Source: Pollutimonas bauzanensis (GTDB lineage Bacteria > Pseudomonadota > Gammaproteobacteria > Burkholderiales > Burkholderiaceae_B). Taken from it: DNA of 64,000 nucleotides. This document shows, piece after piece, positions 27,350 to 34,967 of this stretch. The translations under genes and the position numbers were made by a program. Location of the stretch: assembly GCF_900129885.1 (NCBI RefSeq), contig NZ_FQXE01000013.1:92724-156723 (forward strand). Direction: 5' to 3'. Position 1 is the stretch's first letter; the number at the start of each line of letters is the position of its first letter. Below the pieces are notes generated by a model. The model was not told the origin of the DNA and did not search any database. It saw only the letters and a program-made list of their open reading frames with translations.

Positions 27350-28381
27350 ATGACGATCCAACATAAAGCCTTGATCCCCGCCACCTTGATTCCTGGAGAC
27401 GGCATCGGCCCGGAAGTCGTGAATGCAGCGGTAGCCGTACTCGACGCATTGAAGGCGCCTTTCGAATGGGACATGCAGCTTGCCGGCGTCGCCGGTCTGC
27501 AAGCCAAGGGCGATCCGTTGCCCGAAGATCTGCTGGCCAGCATACGACGCACGGGCCTGGCGCTAAAGGGGCCGTTGACGACGCCTATCGGTGGCGGCTT
27601 TCGATCGGCGAATGTCAGGCTGCGTGAAGCATTCAGCCTGTACGCCAATGTGCGCCCCGCTCGTACCATCGTTCCGGGACGCTATGAAAACATAGACATT
27701 GTTCTTATCCGTGAAAATCTCGAGGGTTTCTATGTTGCGCATGAACACTATCTGCCGATAGGCGATGACCCGCGCGCTGTCGCAATCTCGGCGGGCGCAA
27801 ATACGCGTGAAGGCAGCCGCCGCATCGCCCGCTATGCGTTCGAATACGCCCTCAAGCACAATCGCAAGAAAATCACTGTCGTCCACAAGGCGAACGTCCT
27901 GAAGATATTGACCGGTTTGTTCCTCGAAGAAGCGCGCAACGTTGCCCGCGAATACGAGGGGCGGGTCCAACTGGACGACCGCATCGTCGATGCGTGCGCC
28001 ATGCAACTGGTCTTGAACCCCTGGCAGTTTGACATGCTGCTATGCACCAACCTCTTCGGCGATATTCTGTCCGATGAAATAGCCGGATTGGTCGGCGGGC
28101 TGGGCTTGGCTCCGGGTGCGAATATAGGCAAGGATGTCGCGATCTTCGAGGCCGTGCATGGATCGGCGCCGGACATCGCGGGACGCGGCATTGCCAATCC
28201 GTTGTCTTTGCTGCTGGCTTCCGGCCTGATGCTCGACCATGTGGGCGAGCCTGAAATGGGCGATCGCCTGCGCAAAGCCATACATTTGACGCTGAACGAG
28301 GACAATATCAAGACGCCCGATTTGGGCGGCAAGGCGTCGACACGCGATCTTACCCAGGCGCTCATTCAACGGCTTGCCTGA
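27350..28381 (+). CDS. Isocitrate/isopropylmalate dehydrogenase family protein
   Basis: 343-residue NAD(P)-dependent beta-decarboxylating dehydrogenase. It has LIPGDGIGPEVV at the N-terminus, the substrate-binding RENLEGFY (about 124-131), the catalytic Lys in VVHKANVLK, the metal-binding Asp in LFGDILSDEIAGL and the cofactor loop EAVHGSAPDIAG. Ser is absent from the phosphorylation-type isocitrate motif and the stretch after RENLEG fits NAD-dependent isocitrate or homoisocitrate-like enzymes, but the substrate (isocitrate, isopropylmalate, tartrate or another hydroxy acid) cannot be fixed. Third member of the Bug-hydrolase cassette and not near leu or icd genes. Confidence 0.87.
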   Translation: MTIQHKALIPATLIPGDGIGPEVVNAAVAVLDALKAPFEWDMQLAGVAGLQAKGDPLPEDLLASIRRTGLALKGPLTTPIGGGFRSANVRLREAFSLYANVRPARTIVPGRYENIDIVLIRENLEGFYVAHEHYLPIGDDPRAVAISAGANTREGSRRIARYAFEYALKHNRKKITVVHKANVLKILTGLFLEEARNVAREYEGRVQLDDRIVDACAMQLVLNPWQFDMLLCTNLFGDILSDEIAGLVGGLGLAPGANIGKDVAIFEAVHGSAPDIAGRGIANPLSLLLASGLMLDHVGEPEMGDRLRKAIHLTLNEDNIKTPDLGGKASTRDLTQALIQRLA

Positions 28382-28508
28382 TTTTCCAACTCAGGCGATA
28401 TGATCGCTCTCGCGTATCGGGACGATGTCTAGAAGGCCATGTCGCGCGCACTGGTCCGGTCTATCCCCTCCGGACTGTGGGCTTTGAATCAAAAGATGGG
28501 AAAGAAAT

Positions 28509-28517
28509 TGATATACT
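28509..28517 (+). promoter_or_regulatory. Candidate extended -10 promoter of the AraC-type gene
   Basis: TG followed by one base and TATACT (28512-28517) forms an extended -10 element. No good -35 is present, as is common for this class. Transcription from about 28524 would leave a short leader before the ATG at 28542 and its GGAG. Confidence 0.4.
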
Positions 28518-28541
28518 GGCCGCGATGTGGAGCCCAATACG

Positions 28542-29222
28542 ATGCCGCTCGACCTTTTCCATTCTTGCATGCCTTCGTGCAGCATCCGCCGGTATAGCGG
28601 CGAATACATCAGTCACGCCCATGACCATGCGCAGCTGATGTTTGCGCTGCGCGGCCGGATGGAGCTGGAAGTCGGCGGGCGCAGCGCTTTTGCCGACAGT
28701 TCCTGCGGCATGATCATTCCGGCTGGCGTGGCCCATGGCTATATGGCGCCGCGCGACGTGCGCATGCTGGTGATCGATGCGCCGGCGCAGGCCGGCATCG
28801 ACCGCGTGCGACGGTTCGCGGTCACGGCGGCGTGCCGGCGCGGCGCGGCGGGGCCGGACGTCTTCGCCCAGCTGGCCCTGATCCTCGATGCGCCGGGCAT
28901 TGCCGCGCGCCGCGGCATAGACCTGGAGCGCCTCGACGCGGCGCTGGACCATGCCCTGCATGAACCGTGGACCACGGCGCGCATGGCCGCGCTGTTTTTC
29001 CTGAGTCCGCAGCGGTTTCATGCCCGGCTGCTCGAGCTGACCGGCCTGGCGCCGCAGGCCTACCTGCGGGCGCGCCGGCTCGATGCGGCCGGACGCCTGT
29101 TGCGCGGCGGCGTTTTGCTCGAGGCCAGCGCCTTGCGGGTGGGCTACCGTTCGGCGAGCGCGCTGGGCCACGCGCTGCGGCGCGATCGCCAATGGGGCGC
29201 CCGGCAATTGCGCAAGCGCTGA
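28542..29222 (+). CDS. AraC family transcriptional regulator
   Basis: 226-residue regulator with an N-terminal cupin-like sensing domain (about 10-90, with [24 protein letters not shown] and [10 protein letters not shown]) and a C-terminal AraC DNA-binding domain (about 140-225). The two helix-turn-helix units are [21 protein letters not shown] and [19 protein letters not shown]. The ATG at 28542 follows GGAG; a GTG at 28527 would add five residues. The metal- or ligand-binding His cluster in the cupin is kept. The next gene, an EamA-type exporter in the same direction, is its likely target. Confidence 0.88.
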   Translation: MPLDLFHSCMPSCSIRRYSGEYISHAHDHAQLMFALRGRMELEVGGRSAFADSSCGMIIPAGVAHGYMAPRDVRMLVIDAPAQAGIDRVRRFAVTAACRRGAAGPDVFAQLALILDAPGIAARRGIDLERLDAALDHALHEPWTTARMAALFFLSPQRFHARLLELTGLAPQAYLRARRLDAAGRLLRGGVLLEASALRVGYRSASALGHALRRDRQWGARQLRKR

Positions 29223-29280
29223 ACCGCAAGACGAGAGTCTCTCGACATTTGGCCGCGCCCGCATGCCCTAGCATGCGCAC

Positions 29281-30198
29281 ATGAACATGAAGAATTCCTC
29301 GATGACAGGGGCCTGCATGGCGCTGGGCGCGGCCGTGCTGTGGGGCACCACGGGAACGGCGCAGAGTTTCGCGCCGCCGCAGACTTCGCCCTATTGGATA
29401 GGCGCGCTGCGCTTGGCCATCGCCTGCCTGTTCTTTGGCGCGTATGCCGCCCGGGGCTGGCGCGGCGGCGGGGCTCGGGTGGCGGCGGGCGGCCGCCGGA
29501 TGGCGGGCGGGATCCTGCTTGCGGGTTTATGCATGGCCGCGTACAACCTGACATTCTTCGCCGGCGTCAAGGCCACCGGGGTCGCGGTCGGCACGGCGCT
29601 GGCCATAGGCAGCGGCCCGGTCTGGGCCGGGGTGCTGCAATTTGCGCTGACCGGGCGGGCGCCGCAAGGAGTCTGGTGGCTGGGAACGGCGCTCGCCGTC
29701 GCCGGCGCGGGCCTGATGGTGGCCGTCGCCGGCGGCGGCCTGCGCCTCGATGCAGGAGGCATCACACTATGCTTGCTGGCGGGTCTGGCGTATGCCGGCT
29801 ATACGCTGATCAGCCAGCGCCTGGTGCGCCGGGCGCCGCCAGCCATCGTGACGCTATGGGTTTTCGGCGTGGCCGCCGCCATTTCCGCCCCGGCGGCATT
29901 CATCGTGGCCGGCCCCTTTTCCTCGACCGCGGCGGGCTGGACCGTGGTGACCTATCTGGGGGTGGTGTCGACAGGGGTCGCTTTTCTTCTGTTCAGCCAT
30001 GCATTGCAGTATATTTCGGGGCCTTCGGGAGTGACGCTGGCGCTGGCCGAGCCGGTCACGGCCTTTGCCCTGGCGGTTTTCGTCGTGGGGGAGCGCCCGC
30101 CAGCCACCGCCTTCGCGGGCCTGGGAATGGTGCTGGCGGGGCTTGCCGCGGTGGTATGGACAGAGGCGCGCGGCCGCCGCGGCGGCAAAGCCGCCTGA
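29281..30198 (+). CDS. EamA/DMT superfamily transporter
   Basis: 305-residue inner-membrane transporter with ten predicted transmembrane helices in two EamA repeats (about 8-148 and 158-295). It carries LWGTTGTAQSFAP near the N-terminus and SGPSGVTLALAEPVTAFALA in the eighth to ninth helices. Function is probably metabolite or amino-acid export; substrate unknown. It starts 58 bases after an AraC-type regulator gene. A second ATG two codons downstream is an equally possible start. It ends 19 bases from a convergent membrane-protein gene. Confidence 0.87.
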   Translation: MNMKNSSMTGACMALGAAVLWGTTGTAQSFAPPQTSPYWIGALRLAIACLFFGAYAARGWRGGGARVAAGGRRMAGGILLAGLCMAAYNLTFFAGVKATGVAVGTALAIGSGPVWAGVLQFALTGRAPQGVWWLGTALAVAGAGLMVAVAGGGLRLDAGGITLCLLAGLAYAGYTLISQRLVRRAPPAIVTLWVFGVAAAISAPAAFIVAGPFSSTAAGWTVVTYLGVVSTGVAFLLFSHALQYISGPSGVTLALAEPVTAFALAVFVVGERPPATAFAGLGMVLAGLAAVVWTEARGRRGGKAA

Positions 30199-30217
30199 CT
30201 TTTTGGCGATATCCTGC

Positions 30218-30733
30218 CTATTTCGCATGCCCCATCAGGGAATTGACCAAGTGGTGCCAATGGCGCCGCTTGGGCTTCTTGCCGGGTACCGTGTAGACGG
30301 ATCGGCTCACTGGCAGGTGCATGCGGGCCTGGGCCGACGCCGCGCCCCGATGCGTCCGGGCCGGAGCGGCGTCGTCCGCGGCGGGCGCGGTTTCGTGATA
30401 TTGCGGGTTCCGGCTGGCGTCGGCCGCGCCGCCGGGGGCATCGTCCGGTTCGTAGGCGCTGGGCGAACAGAGCGTCAGTGCGCTGAAGACGACGACGACC
30501 CAGAAGATGAGGGCCAGCGTCACGGCGATCAGCCCATCGAAGCTGGCGTAGCCGGTGGCCGGCGTAGCCTGGATATGGAGCGCGGTGGAAAGGTAAGGAA
30601 TATGGCCCAGGCCTTCGACCATCAGGTTGCCAGGCAGGCGGTATACGAGCTTGACCGCTTCCCAGAGTTCCCAGAGGCTGTAGCGGCCGTCGCCGTTGAG
30701 GTCGACGACGAGATGCAAGGACTGGATGTTCAT
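30218..30733 (-). CDS. Single-pass membrane protein with a predicted EF-hand
   Basis: Unassigned 171-residue protein. Residues 11-22 match a canonical EF-hand calcium loop (Asp11, Asn13, Asp15, Ser19, Glu22 with Gly at position 6). One transmembrane helix spans about residues 67-89. The rest is a polar, probably disordered tail rich in Ala, Arg and Pro with a basic end (KKPKRRHWHH). The start at 30733 is set by AAGGAG 7 bases upstream; the frame continues 24 codons beyond but without family-like features. No signal peptide. It has its own predicted promoter and a palindrome at the transcription start. Function unknown; calcium binding is predicted from one motif only. Confidence 0.75.
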   Translation of the reverse strand: MNIQSLHLVVDLNGDGRYSLWELWEAVKLVYRLPGNLMVEGLGHIPYLSTALHIQATPATGYASFDGLIAVTLALIFWVVVVFSALTLCSPSAYEPDDAPGGAADASRNPQYHETAPAADDAAPARTHRGAASAQARMHLPVSRSVYTVPGKKPKRRHWHHLVNSLMGHAK

Positions 30734-30816
30734 GGCGGCTCCTTTTGTCAAGCTGGGCCAGCCATTGCGGCCAGTGGTCCAGCCTTGAATCCGGCGGCGC
30801 GGCAACCTAGCCCGTC

Positions 30817-30836
30817 ACCAACACATGATGTTTGGT
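30817..30836. promoter_or_regulatory. Imperfect palindrome at the EF-hand gene transcription start
   Basis: ACCAA and TTGGT arms with further matching bases around a centre near 30827 form an imperfect 20-base palindrome. It covers the inferred transcription start (about 30833) of the minus-strand promoter just upstream, the place expected for a repressor site. Confidence 0.35.
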
Positions 30837-30839
30837 AAC

Positions 30840-30868
30840 ACTATAGACCCTGGCATGGCGTAATTCAA
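30840..30868 (-). promoter_or_regulatory. Strong candidate sigma-70 promoter of the EF-hand gene
   Basis: On the minus strand TTGAAT (30863-30868), a 17-base spacer and TATAGT (30840-30845) match the consensus closely in a GC-rich neighbourhood. Transcription would start near 30833, about 100 bases before the EF-hand gene ATG at 30733. Confidence 0.55.
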
Positions 30869-30891
30869 GAGCCGTCTTCCCCGGGGCCGTG

Positions 30892-30922
30892 GCGCGGCGC
30901 GCAAGGCCCCGGCGCGCCGCGC
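30892..30922 (-). terminator. 11-bp GC-only hairpin after the diguanylate cyclase gene
   Basis: Bases 30892-30902 and 30912-30922 are perfect inverted repeats of G and C only, with a 9-base loop, starting 20 bases after the cyclase stop codon. There is no T-run, so it could act as a strong transcript end stabiliser or Rho-assisted terminator. Confidence 0.45.
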
Positions 30923-30941
30923 AGGACCGGGCCGGCGGACG

Positions 30942-32426
30942 CTACGCCTGGCGCCTGTCTTCGCCGTTGCCGGAATAATGCTGGCGCTTGTCTTCGTACA
31001 TCGCCATGTCGGCCTCGCGCAGGGCGTCGGGCAGGCGATGGCTTTCCCGGCAAGTCGCGATACCCATGGACAGGCTGAGCGCCGGGCCCGTATAGAACTG
31101 GTTGTTGAGTTCCACCAACTGGCGGATGCTGTTGAGTATGCCATTGCCTTCCTGCTCCTCGATGCCGGGCAGCAGGACCATGAATTCATCACCGCCTATG
31201 CGGGCGGCCTGGGATGATTTTTCTATGGCCTTGCTCAGAACCTCCCCGGTGCGCCGCAGCAGCGCGTCGCCAACGGAGTGGCCGAGGTTGTCGTTGGTGT
31301 CTTTCAAGCCGTTCAGGTCTATGGCGATCACGGTGATGGGCAGCGGCCCCTTCCTGGACAAACGCTTGACCTCCTCGACATAGAAAGTGCGGTTTTTCAG
31401 CGTGGTCAGGACGTCGTGCGTGCCGAGATATTCCAGATAGGCCTCGGCCTTCTTGCGCGCGGTGATGTCGGTGAGGGCCAGCAGCACCAGGTCCCAGTTC
31501 TCTTCGTGGCCGCAGAATACCGAGAGCTGCAGGTGGATATGCAGTTTGCTGCCATCGAGCGCGTAATTGATCACTTCGCGCTGCTGGAACAGGCGACCTT
31601 CCCAGAGATCCAGCAGTTGCTCGCGGAAACTGGTCCGCATTTCGTCGCGGAACACTTCGGGCAGGCGTCCCAGCAGGCTGGCCTTGTCCGGCGCCTTGAA
31701 CATGTCCAGCGTATAGCTGTTGACGTCGAACACCTGGATTTCGCTCATGCAGCGCTCGACGAAATCAGGATGGACGTCGGTGAAGGTGCGGAAATCCGTG
31801 ATTCCCTGCCGGCGCACGTCGTCAAGCAGCGTCTTGATGCTGCGGAAATCCTCGACCCAAAGGGAAACCGGCGCATGCTCGAACACGCCGCGCGCGTATT
31901 GCTCGCTGGCGGCCGCCCGGCGACGGGCGTCTTCCAGCTCGGTGATGTCGTCCACCGCGACCAGCACCCGGTCCCAGCTGGTTTCACGATCCTGCAGGAT
32001 CACGCCTTTGAGCAGGATATCGAGGCGGCGGCCGTCCAGGGCATAGTTCACGCTCTTGCTCTGGAAGGCGCCCTGTCCGGTCCAGAGCTGCTCCAGCTCG
32101 TCCAGGTAGGCCTCGAACATGTCGTCGCGCAGCACTTCGTCCAGCCGTCCCGCGAGTTCGCCGAACGAGTCCGCGGCATAGAGCGCCAAGGTATGCTGAT
32201 TGACGCGCAGCACCCGGATGCTGGCGGAGCAGGCGGCGGCCCGGCGCGGGTCCTCCAGCAGGAAGCCGCGCAAATCGGCCACGCCGTCCCCGCGCCAGGC
32301 GTCGAAGAGCCGGCGCAGTCCGCTATAGTCCTCCAGCCACAAGGAGCAGGGCATGAGATCGAAAAAGTCAGGCACCTCTATGGCCGTGTTGAGGGAGGGT
32401 GTTCCGGGGCTGATGCCTGCTTGCAT
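30942..32426 (-). CDS. Diguanylate cyclase with two tandem PAS-type domains
   Basis: 494-residue soluble GGDEF protein that should make cyclic di-GMP. The active site GGDEF is at 411-415, with DLNGLKDTNDNLGHSVGD ahead of it. Two similar sensor domains, about 18-155 and 170-320, share the pattern SLWxED, LxGRLxEVxRDxM, LWxG, VNYALDG and WDxVLxAxxDIT, showing an internal duplication. The usual allosteric RxxD inhibition site before GGDEF is missing (ExxS there), so product inhibition may be lost. No membrane helix, EAL domain or signal peptide. The ATG at 32426 has no strong ribosome binding site. Confidence 0.92.
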   Translation of the reverse strand: MQAGISPGTPSLNTAIEVPDFFDLMPCSLWLEDYSGLRRLFDAWRGDGVADLRGFLLEDPRRAAACSASIRVLRVNQHTLALYAADSFGELAGRLDEVLRDDMFEAYLDELEQLWTGQGAFQSKSVNYALDGRRLDILLKGVILQDRETSWDRVLVAVDDITELEDARRRAAASEQYARGVFEHAPVSLWVEDFRSIKTLLDDVRRQGITDFRTFTDVHPDFVERCMSEIQVFDVNSYTLDMFKAPDKASLLGRLPEVFRDEMRTSFREQLLDLWEGRLFQQREVINYALDGSKLHIHLQLSVFCGHEENWDLVLLALTDITARKKAEAYLEYLGTHDVLTTLKNRTFYVEEVKRLSRKGPLPITVIAIDLNGLKDTNDNLGHSVGDALLRRTGEVLSKAIEKSSQAARIGGDEFMVLLPGIEEQEGNGILNSIRQLVELNNQFYTGPALSLSMGIATCRESHRLPDALREADMAMYEDKRQHYSGNGEDRRQA

Positions 32427-32489
32427 GGGGTCGCGTTTATGGTGATGGATGGGCTCAAGAGCGGGATTTTTGGCGCTGAAAGCCTGCTG

Positions 32490-32518
32490 ATATTACGTTA
32501 GGAGGCGCGTTCGTGCAA
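32490..32518 (-). promoter_or_regulatory. Candidate promoter of the diguanylate cyclase gene
   Basis: On the minus strand TTGCAC (32513-32518) and TAATAT (32490-32495) are 17 bases apart. The -35 overlaps a near-perfect palindrome just upstream, which suggests regulation. Found by eye. Confidence 0.4.
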
Positions 32519-32535
32519 AAAAATGCATATTTTTG
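32516..32535. promoter_or_regulatory. 20-base near-perfect AT-rich palindrome
   Basis: Nine of ten base pairs match around a central ATGCAT, with A-rich and T-rich arms bounded by C and G. It overlaps the -35 of the cyclase promoter and lies about 45 bases upstream of the small-protein promoter on the other strand, so it could control both. Confidence 0.4.
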
Positions 32536-32579
32536 TCCGCCGCGGCTCGCCCGCATGCGCCTGCGCATGATCTAAGTCT

Positions 32580-32608
32580 TTGAGCTGATTGGCTTTATTT
32601 GCCATAAT
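32580..32608 (+). promoter_or_regulatory. Candidate sigma-70 promoter of the small-protein unit
   Basis: TTGAGC (32580-32585), a 17-base spacer and CATAAT (32603-32608). Transcription would start near 32615 and run through a hairpin to the small coding sequence at 32674. Confidence 0.5.
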
Positions 32609-32628
32609 GGAGTACCCTTATAGAGTAC

Positions 32629-32649
32629 AGGGGCGCGGGGTGCGCCCCT
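32629..32649 (+). promoter_or_regulatory. Leader hairpin of the small-protein mRNA
   Basis: AGGGGCGC (32629-32636) and GCGCCCCT (32642-32649) are a perfect 8-bp inverted repeat around a 5-base loop. It ends 25 bases before the small-protein ATG and has no T-run, so it is more likely a leader structure than a terminator. Confidence 0.45.
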
Positions 32650-32673
32650 TGTAATGCACTAGGAGAGCTAAGC

Positions 32674-32817
32674 ATGTCACCAAAACCGACCCAAAAAAAG
32701 CAGCCTTTTGTCATTGAGCCTCTGAATTGGGTAGCTCCGGAGGTCGACCGCGACGAACCGGTAAAACGCACAGAGGACGCCAAACCGCCCGTAGCTGCGA
32801 AAGACTCCCGCAGCTGA
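32674..32817 (+). CDS. Small hydrophilic protein, 47 residues, unknown function
   Basis: Short coding sequence with AGGAGA spaced 7 bases before ATG, a plausible promoter about 70 bases upstream and a strong intrinsic terminator 26 bases after the stop. Together these form a complete monocistronic unit. The product is charged and proline-rich with a basic N-terminus (SPKPTQKKQ), a central hydrophobic patch (PFVIEPLNWVAPEV) and an acidic/basic tail; no cysteine, signal peptide or membrane helix. I do not recognise a family. Being highly polar and alone, it may be a stress-related, RNA- or ribosome-associated small protein, but that is a guess. Confidence 0.65.
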   Translation: MSPKPTQKKQPFVIEPLNWVAPEVDRDEPVKRTEDAKPPVAAKDSRS

Positions 32818-32843
32818 GCCGCGGGCGGTACCCGAATGGATAG

Positions 32844-32872
32844 CGGCAGGGGCGACTCCCTGCCGTTTTTTT
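32844..32872 (+). terminator. Strong intrinsic terminator of the small-protein unit
   Basis: CGGCAGGG (32844-32851) pairs with CCCTGCCG (32858-32865), an 8-bp GC-rich stem with a 6-base loop, followed by seven T residues. This is among the clearest Rho-independent terminators in the window. Confidence 0.88.
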
Positions 32873-32884
32873 CGTCCATCGTTT

Positions 32885-32912
32885 TTGGCCGATGATGATA
32901 GCGCGTTATTAT
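32885..32912 (+). promoter_or_regulatory. Candidate promoter of bktB
   Basis: TTGGCC (32885-32890), a 16-base spacer and TATTAT (32907-32912) lie just after the terminator of the small-protein unit and about 45 bases before the bktB ATG, which has AGGAGA. Confidence 0.45.
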
Positions 32913-32958
32913 CCGGTATCGAGCCATCCGCTATTGCCATCAAATCAGGAGACCCATT

Positions 32959-34140
32959 ATGGAAGACGTTGTTGTTGTCGGAGCATGCCGCACTGCCATA
33001 GGCGACTTTGGCGGAGGCCTCAAAGACGTGCCTCCCTGCGATTTGGGCGCCACAGTCGTGCGCGCCGTGCTGGACCGCAGCAATGTTTCCGCCGCCGACG
33101 TCGGGCACGTCGTGTTCGGGCATGTGATCAATACCGAGCCGCGCGATATGTATTTGTCGCGCGTGGCGGCCATGAACGCCGGCATCGGCCAGGGCACGCC
33201 GGCGTTCAATGTGAACCGCCTCTGCGGCTCCGGCCTGCAAGCCATCATTTCCGCCGCGCAGGCGCTCAAGCTGGGCGATGCCGAGATCGCCATCGGCGCC
33301 GGCGCCGAAAGCATGAGCCGCGCGCCATACATCGTTCCTTCCCATCGCTGGGGCGCCCGCATGGGCGACAGCGCCATGCTGGACATGATGACGGGCGCCT
33401 TGTCCGATCCCTTCGACAAAATGCACATGGGCGTGACGGCCGAAAACGTGGCCCAGAAGTACGCGATTTCGCGCGCCGAGCAGGATGCCCTGGCGCTGAC
33501 TTCGCATCAACGCGCCGAGGCGGCCATCGCCAATGGCCATTTCAAAGAACAGATCGTCCCGGTCGTGCAGAAGACCCGCAAGGGCGATGTGGTCTTCGAT
33601 ACCGACCAGCATGTGCGCATGGGCGCGACGGCCGAGAATTTTTCTTCCCTCAAGCCGGTTTTCGTCAAAGAAAACGGCACGGTCACGGCCGGCAACGCTT
33701 CCGGCCTGAACGACGGCGCCGGCGCCGTCCTGTTGATGACGGCGTCCGCCGCCAAGGCGCGCGGGCTCAAGCCCATGGCGCGGCTGGTTTCGTACGGCCA
33801 CGCCGGCGTCGACCCCAAATACATGGGCATGGGGCCGGTGCCCGCCACCCGCATCGCCCTTGAAAAGGCCGGGCTGACCATAGGCCAGCTCGACGTGATC
33901 GAAGCCAACGAAGCCTTCGCGGCCCAGGCCTGCGCCGTGAGCAAAGAACTCGGACTGGATGGCAAGAAGGTCAATCCGAATGGCAGCGGCATAAGCCTGG
34001 GGCATCCCATAGGCGCCACCGGCGCGATCATCACCGTCAAGGCCCTGCATGAGCTGGAACGCATCCAGGGCCGCTATGCGCTGGTCACGATGTGCATAGG
34101 CGGCGGGCAGGGCATTGCCGCCATCTTCGAGCGTGTTTGA
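32959..34140 (+). CDS. bktB: Beta-ketothiolase (acetyl-CoA C-acyltransferase), BktB type
   Basis: Thiolase of 393 residues, condensing or cleaving 3-ketoacyl-CoA; the sequence follows Cupriavidus BktB almost throughout. BktB there accepts C4-C6 and longer substrates and can feed polyhydroxyalkanoate synthesis. Catalytic residues are Cys89 in NRLCGSG, His349 in LGHPIGATG and Cys379 in MCIGGGQG; VIEANEAFAAQ is intact. The promoter and an AGGAGA ribosome binding site lie just upstream. Its TGA overlaps the GTG start of the next gene, so the two are translationally coupled. Confidence 0.93.
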   Translation: MEDVVVVGACRTAIGDFGGGLKDVPPCDLGATVVRAVLDRSNVSAADVGHVVFGHVINTEPRDMYLSRVAAMNAGIGQGTPAFNVNRLCGSGLQAIISAAQALKLGDAEIAIGAGAESMSRAPYIVPSHRWGARMGDSAMLDMMTGALSDPFDKMHMGVTAENVAQKYAISRAEQDALALTSHQRAEAAIANGHFKEQIVPVVQKTRKGDVVFDTDQHVRMGATAENFSSLKPVFVKENGTVTAGNASGLNDGAGAVLLMTASAAKARGLKPMARLVSYGHAGVDPKYMGMGPVPATRIALEKAGLTIGQLDVIEANEAFAAQACAVSKELGLDGKKVNPNGSGISLGHPIGATGAIITVKALHELERIQGRYALVTMCIGGGQGIAAIFERV

Positions 34141-34897
34141 GGCCCAGCCCTGGGAAGCCGACGAGCCCACGCTATCCGAGCTCGGCGGCATCCGCTACCT
34201 GCATTTCGGCACCGAGTGGGTGCAGGGCGCCATGCGCGTGGGCAAGCCGGCGGAACTGGTGCTGGCCTATACGCAGCAAATGATGGCGTGGCTGCTGTTT
34301 CTCGAGCCGTCCAAAGACGATGCGGTGGGTATCCTGGGCCTGGGCGCGGGCTCCTTGCTGCGGTACACGCTCAAGCATACGCCGGCATCGGTCGAGACGA
34401 CGGAATGGAATCCGCGGGTTACCGCCATGTGCCGGGCCTATTTCCGCCTGCCCGATACGCCGCGCTCGGTCATCGACCACTGCGATGCCGCCGTCTGGGT
34501 GGCCAAGCGCAGGAATATCGGCCGCTACATGGCATTGATGGTCGATCTGTACGATGCCGACGCGCAGGGCCCGGTGCGCGACACGCTGGAGTTCTACCAG
34601 GGATGCTATCGCGCCCTGGCCGATGTCGGCATCATGACGGTGAACCTGTTCGGCGACCACGCCAGCTTCCCGCCCAATCTGGACAATATCCGCAAGGCGT
34701 TCAAGGGCAGGGTGCTGGAATTGCCCGAGATCGACGCGGGCAACCGGGTGGTGCTGGCGTTCAAGGGGCCTGTGCTGGATGTCTCGACCCTGCAATTGCT
34801 CGACCGCGCCGACGCGGTCGAGGCGGCTTACGGGCTGCCCGCGCGCCGCTGGGCGAAAGCGTTGCTGGCGCGGCATGGCGCGACAATCCGCTCCTGA
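34133..34897 (+). CDS. Spermidine synthase-like protein
   Basis: 254-residue Rossmann protein of the spermidine/spermine synthase-like group, with motif I AVGILGLGAGSLLRYTL near residues 64-80 and the acidic residue in TTEWNPRVTAMCRAYF. The aminopropyltransferase gate-keeping loop is poorly kept, so polyamine synthesis is doubtful; many such proteins are methyltransferase-like with unknown substrate. The start is GTG at 34133, overlapping the bktB stop (GTGTTTGA); a TTG further up would lie inside bktB. Coupling to a thiolase gene is unusual. Confidence 0.75.
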   Translation: MFEAQPWEADEPTLSELGGIRYLHFGTEWVQGAMRVGKPAELVLAYTQQMMAWLLFLEPSKDDAVGILGLGAGSLLRYTLKHTPASVETTEWNPRVTAMCRAYFRLPDTPRSVIDHCDAAVWVAKRRNIGRYMALMVDLYDADAQGPVRDTLEFYQGCYRALADVGIMTVNLFGDHASFPPNLDNIRKAFKGRVLELPEIDAGNRVVLAFKGPVLDVSTLQLLDRADAVEAAYGLPARRWAKALLARHGATIRS

Positions 34898-34967
34898 ACG
34901 CGTTAGACTTATGCCTATCCGCGACACAAGGCAAAGGTAGTCGTTCATCATTCGTTAAGGAGCTTCC

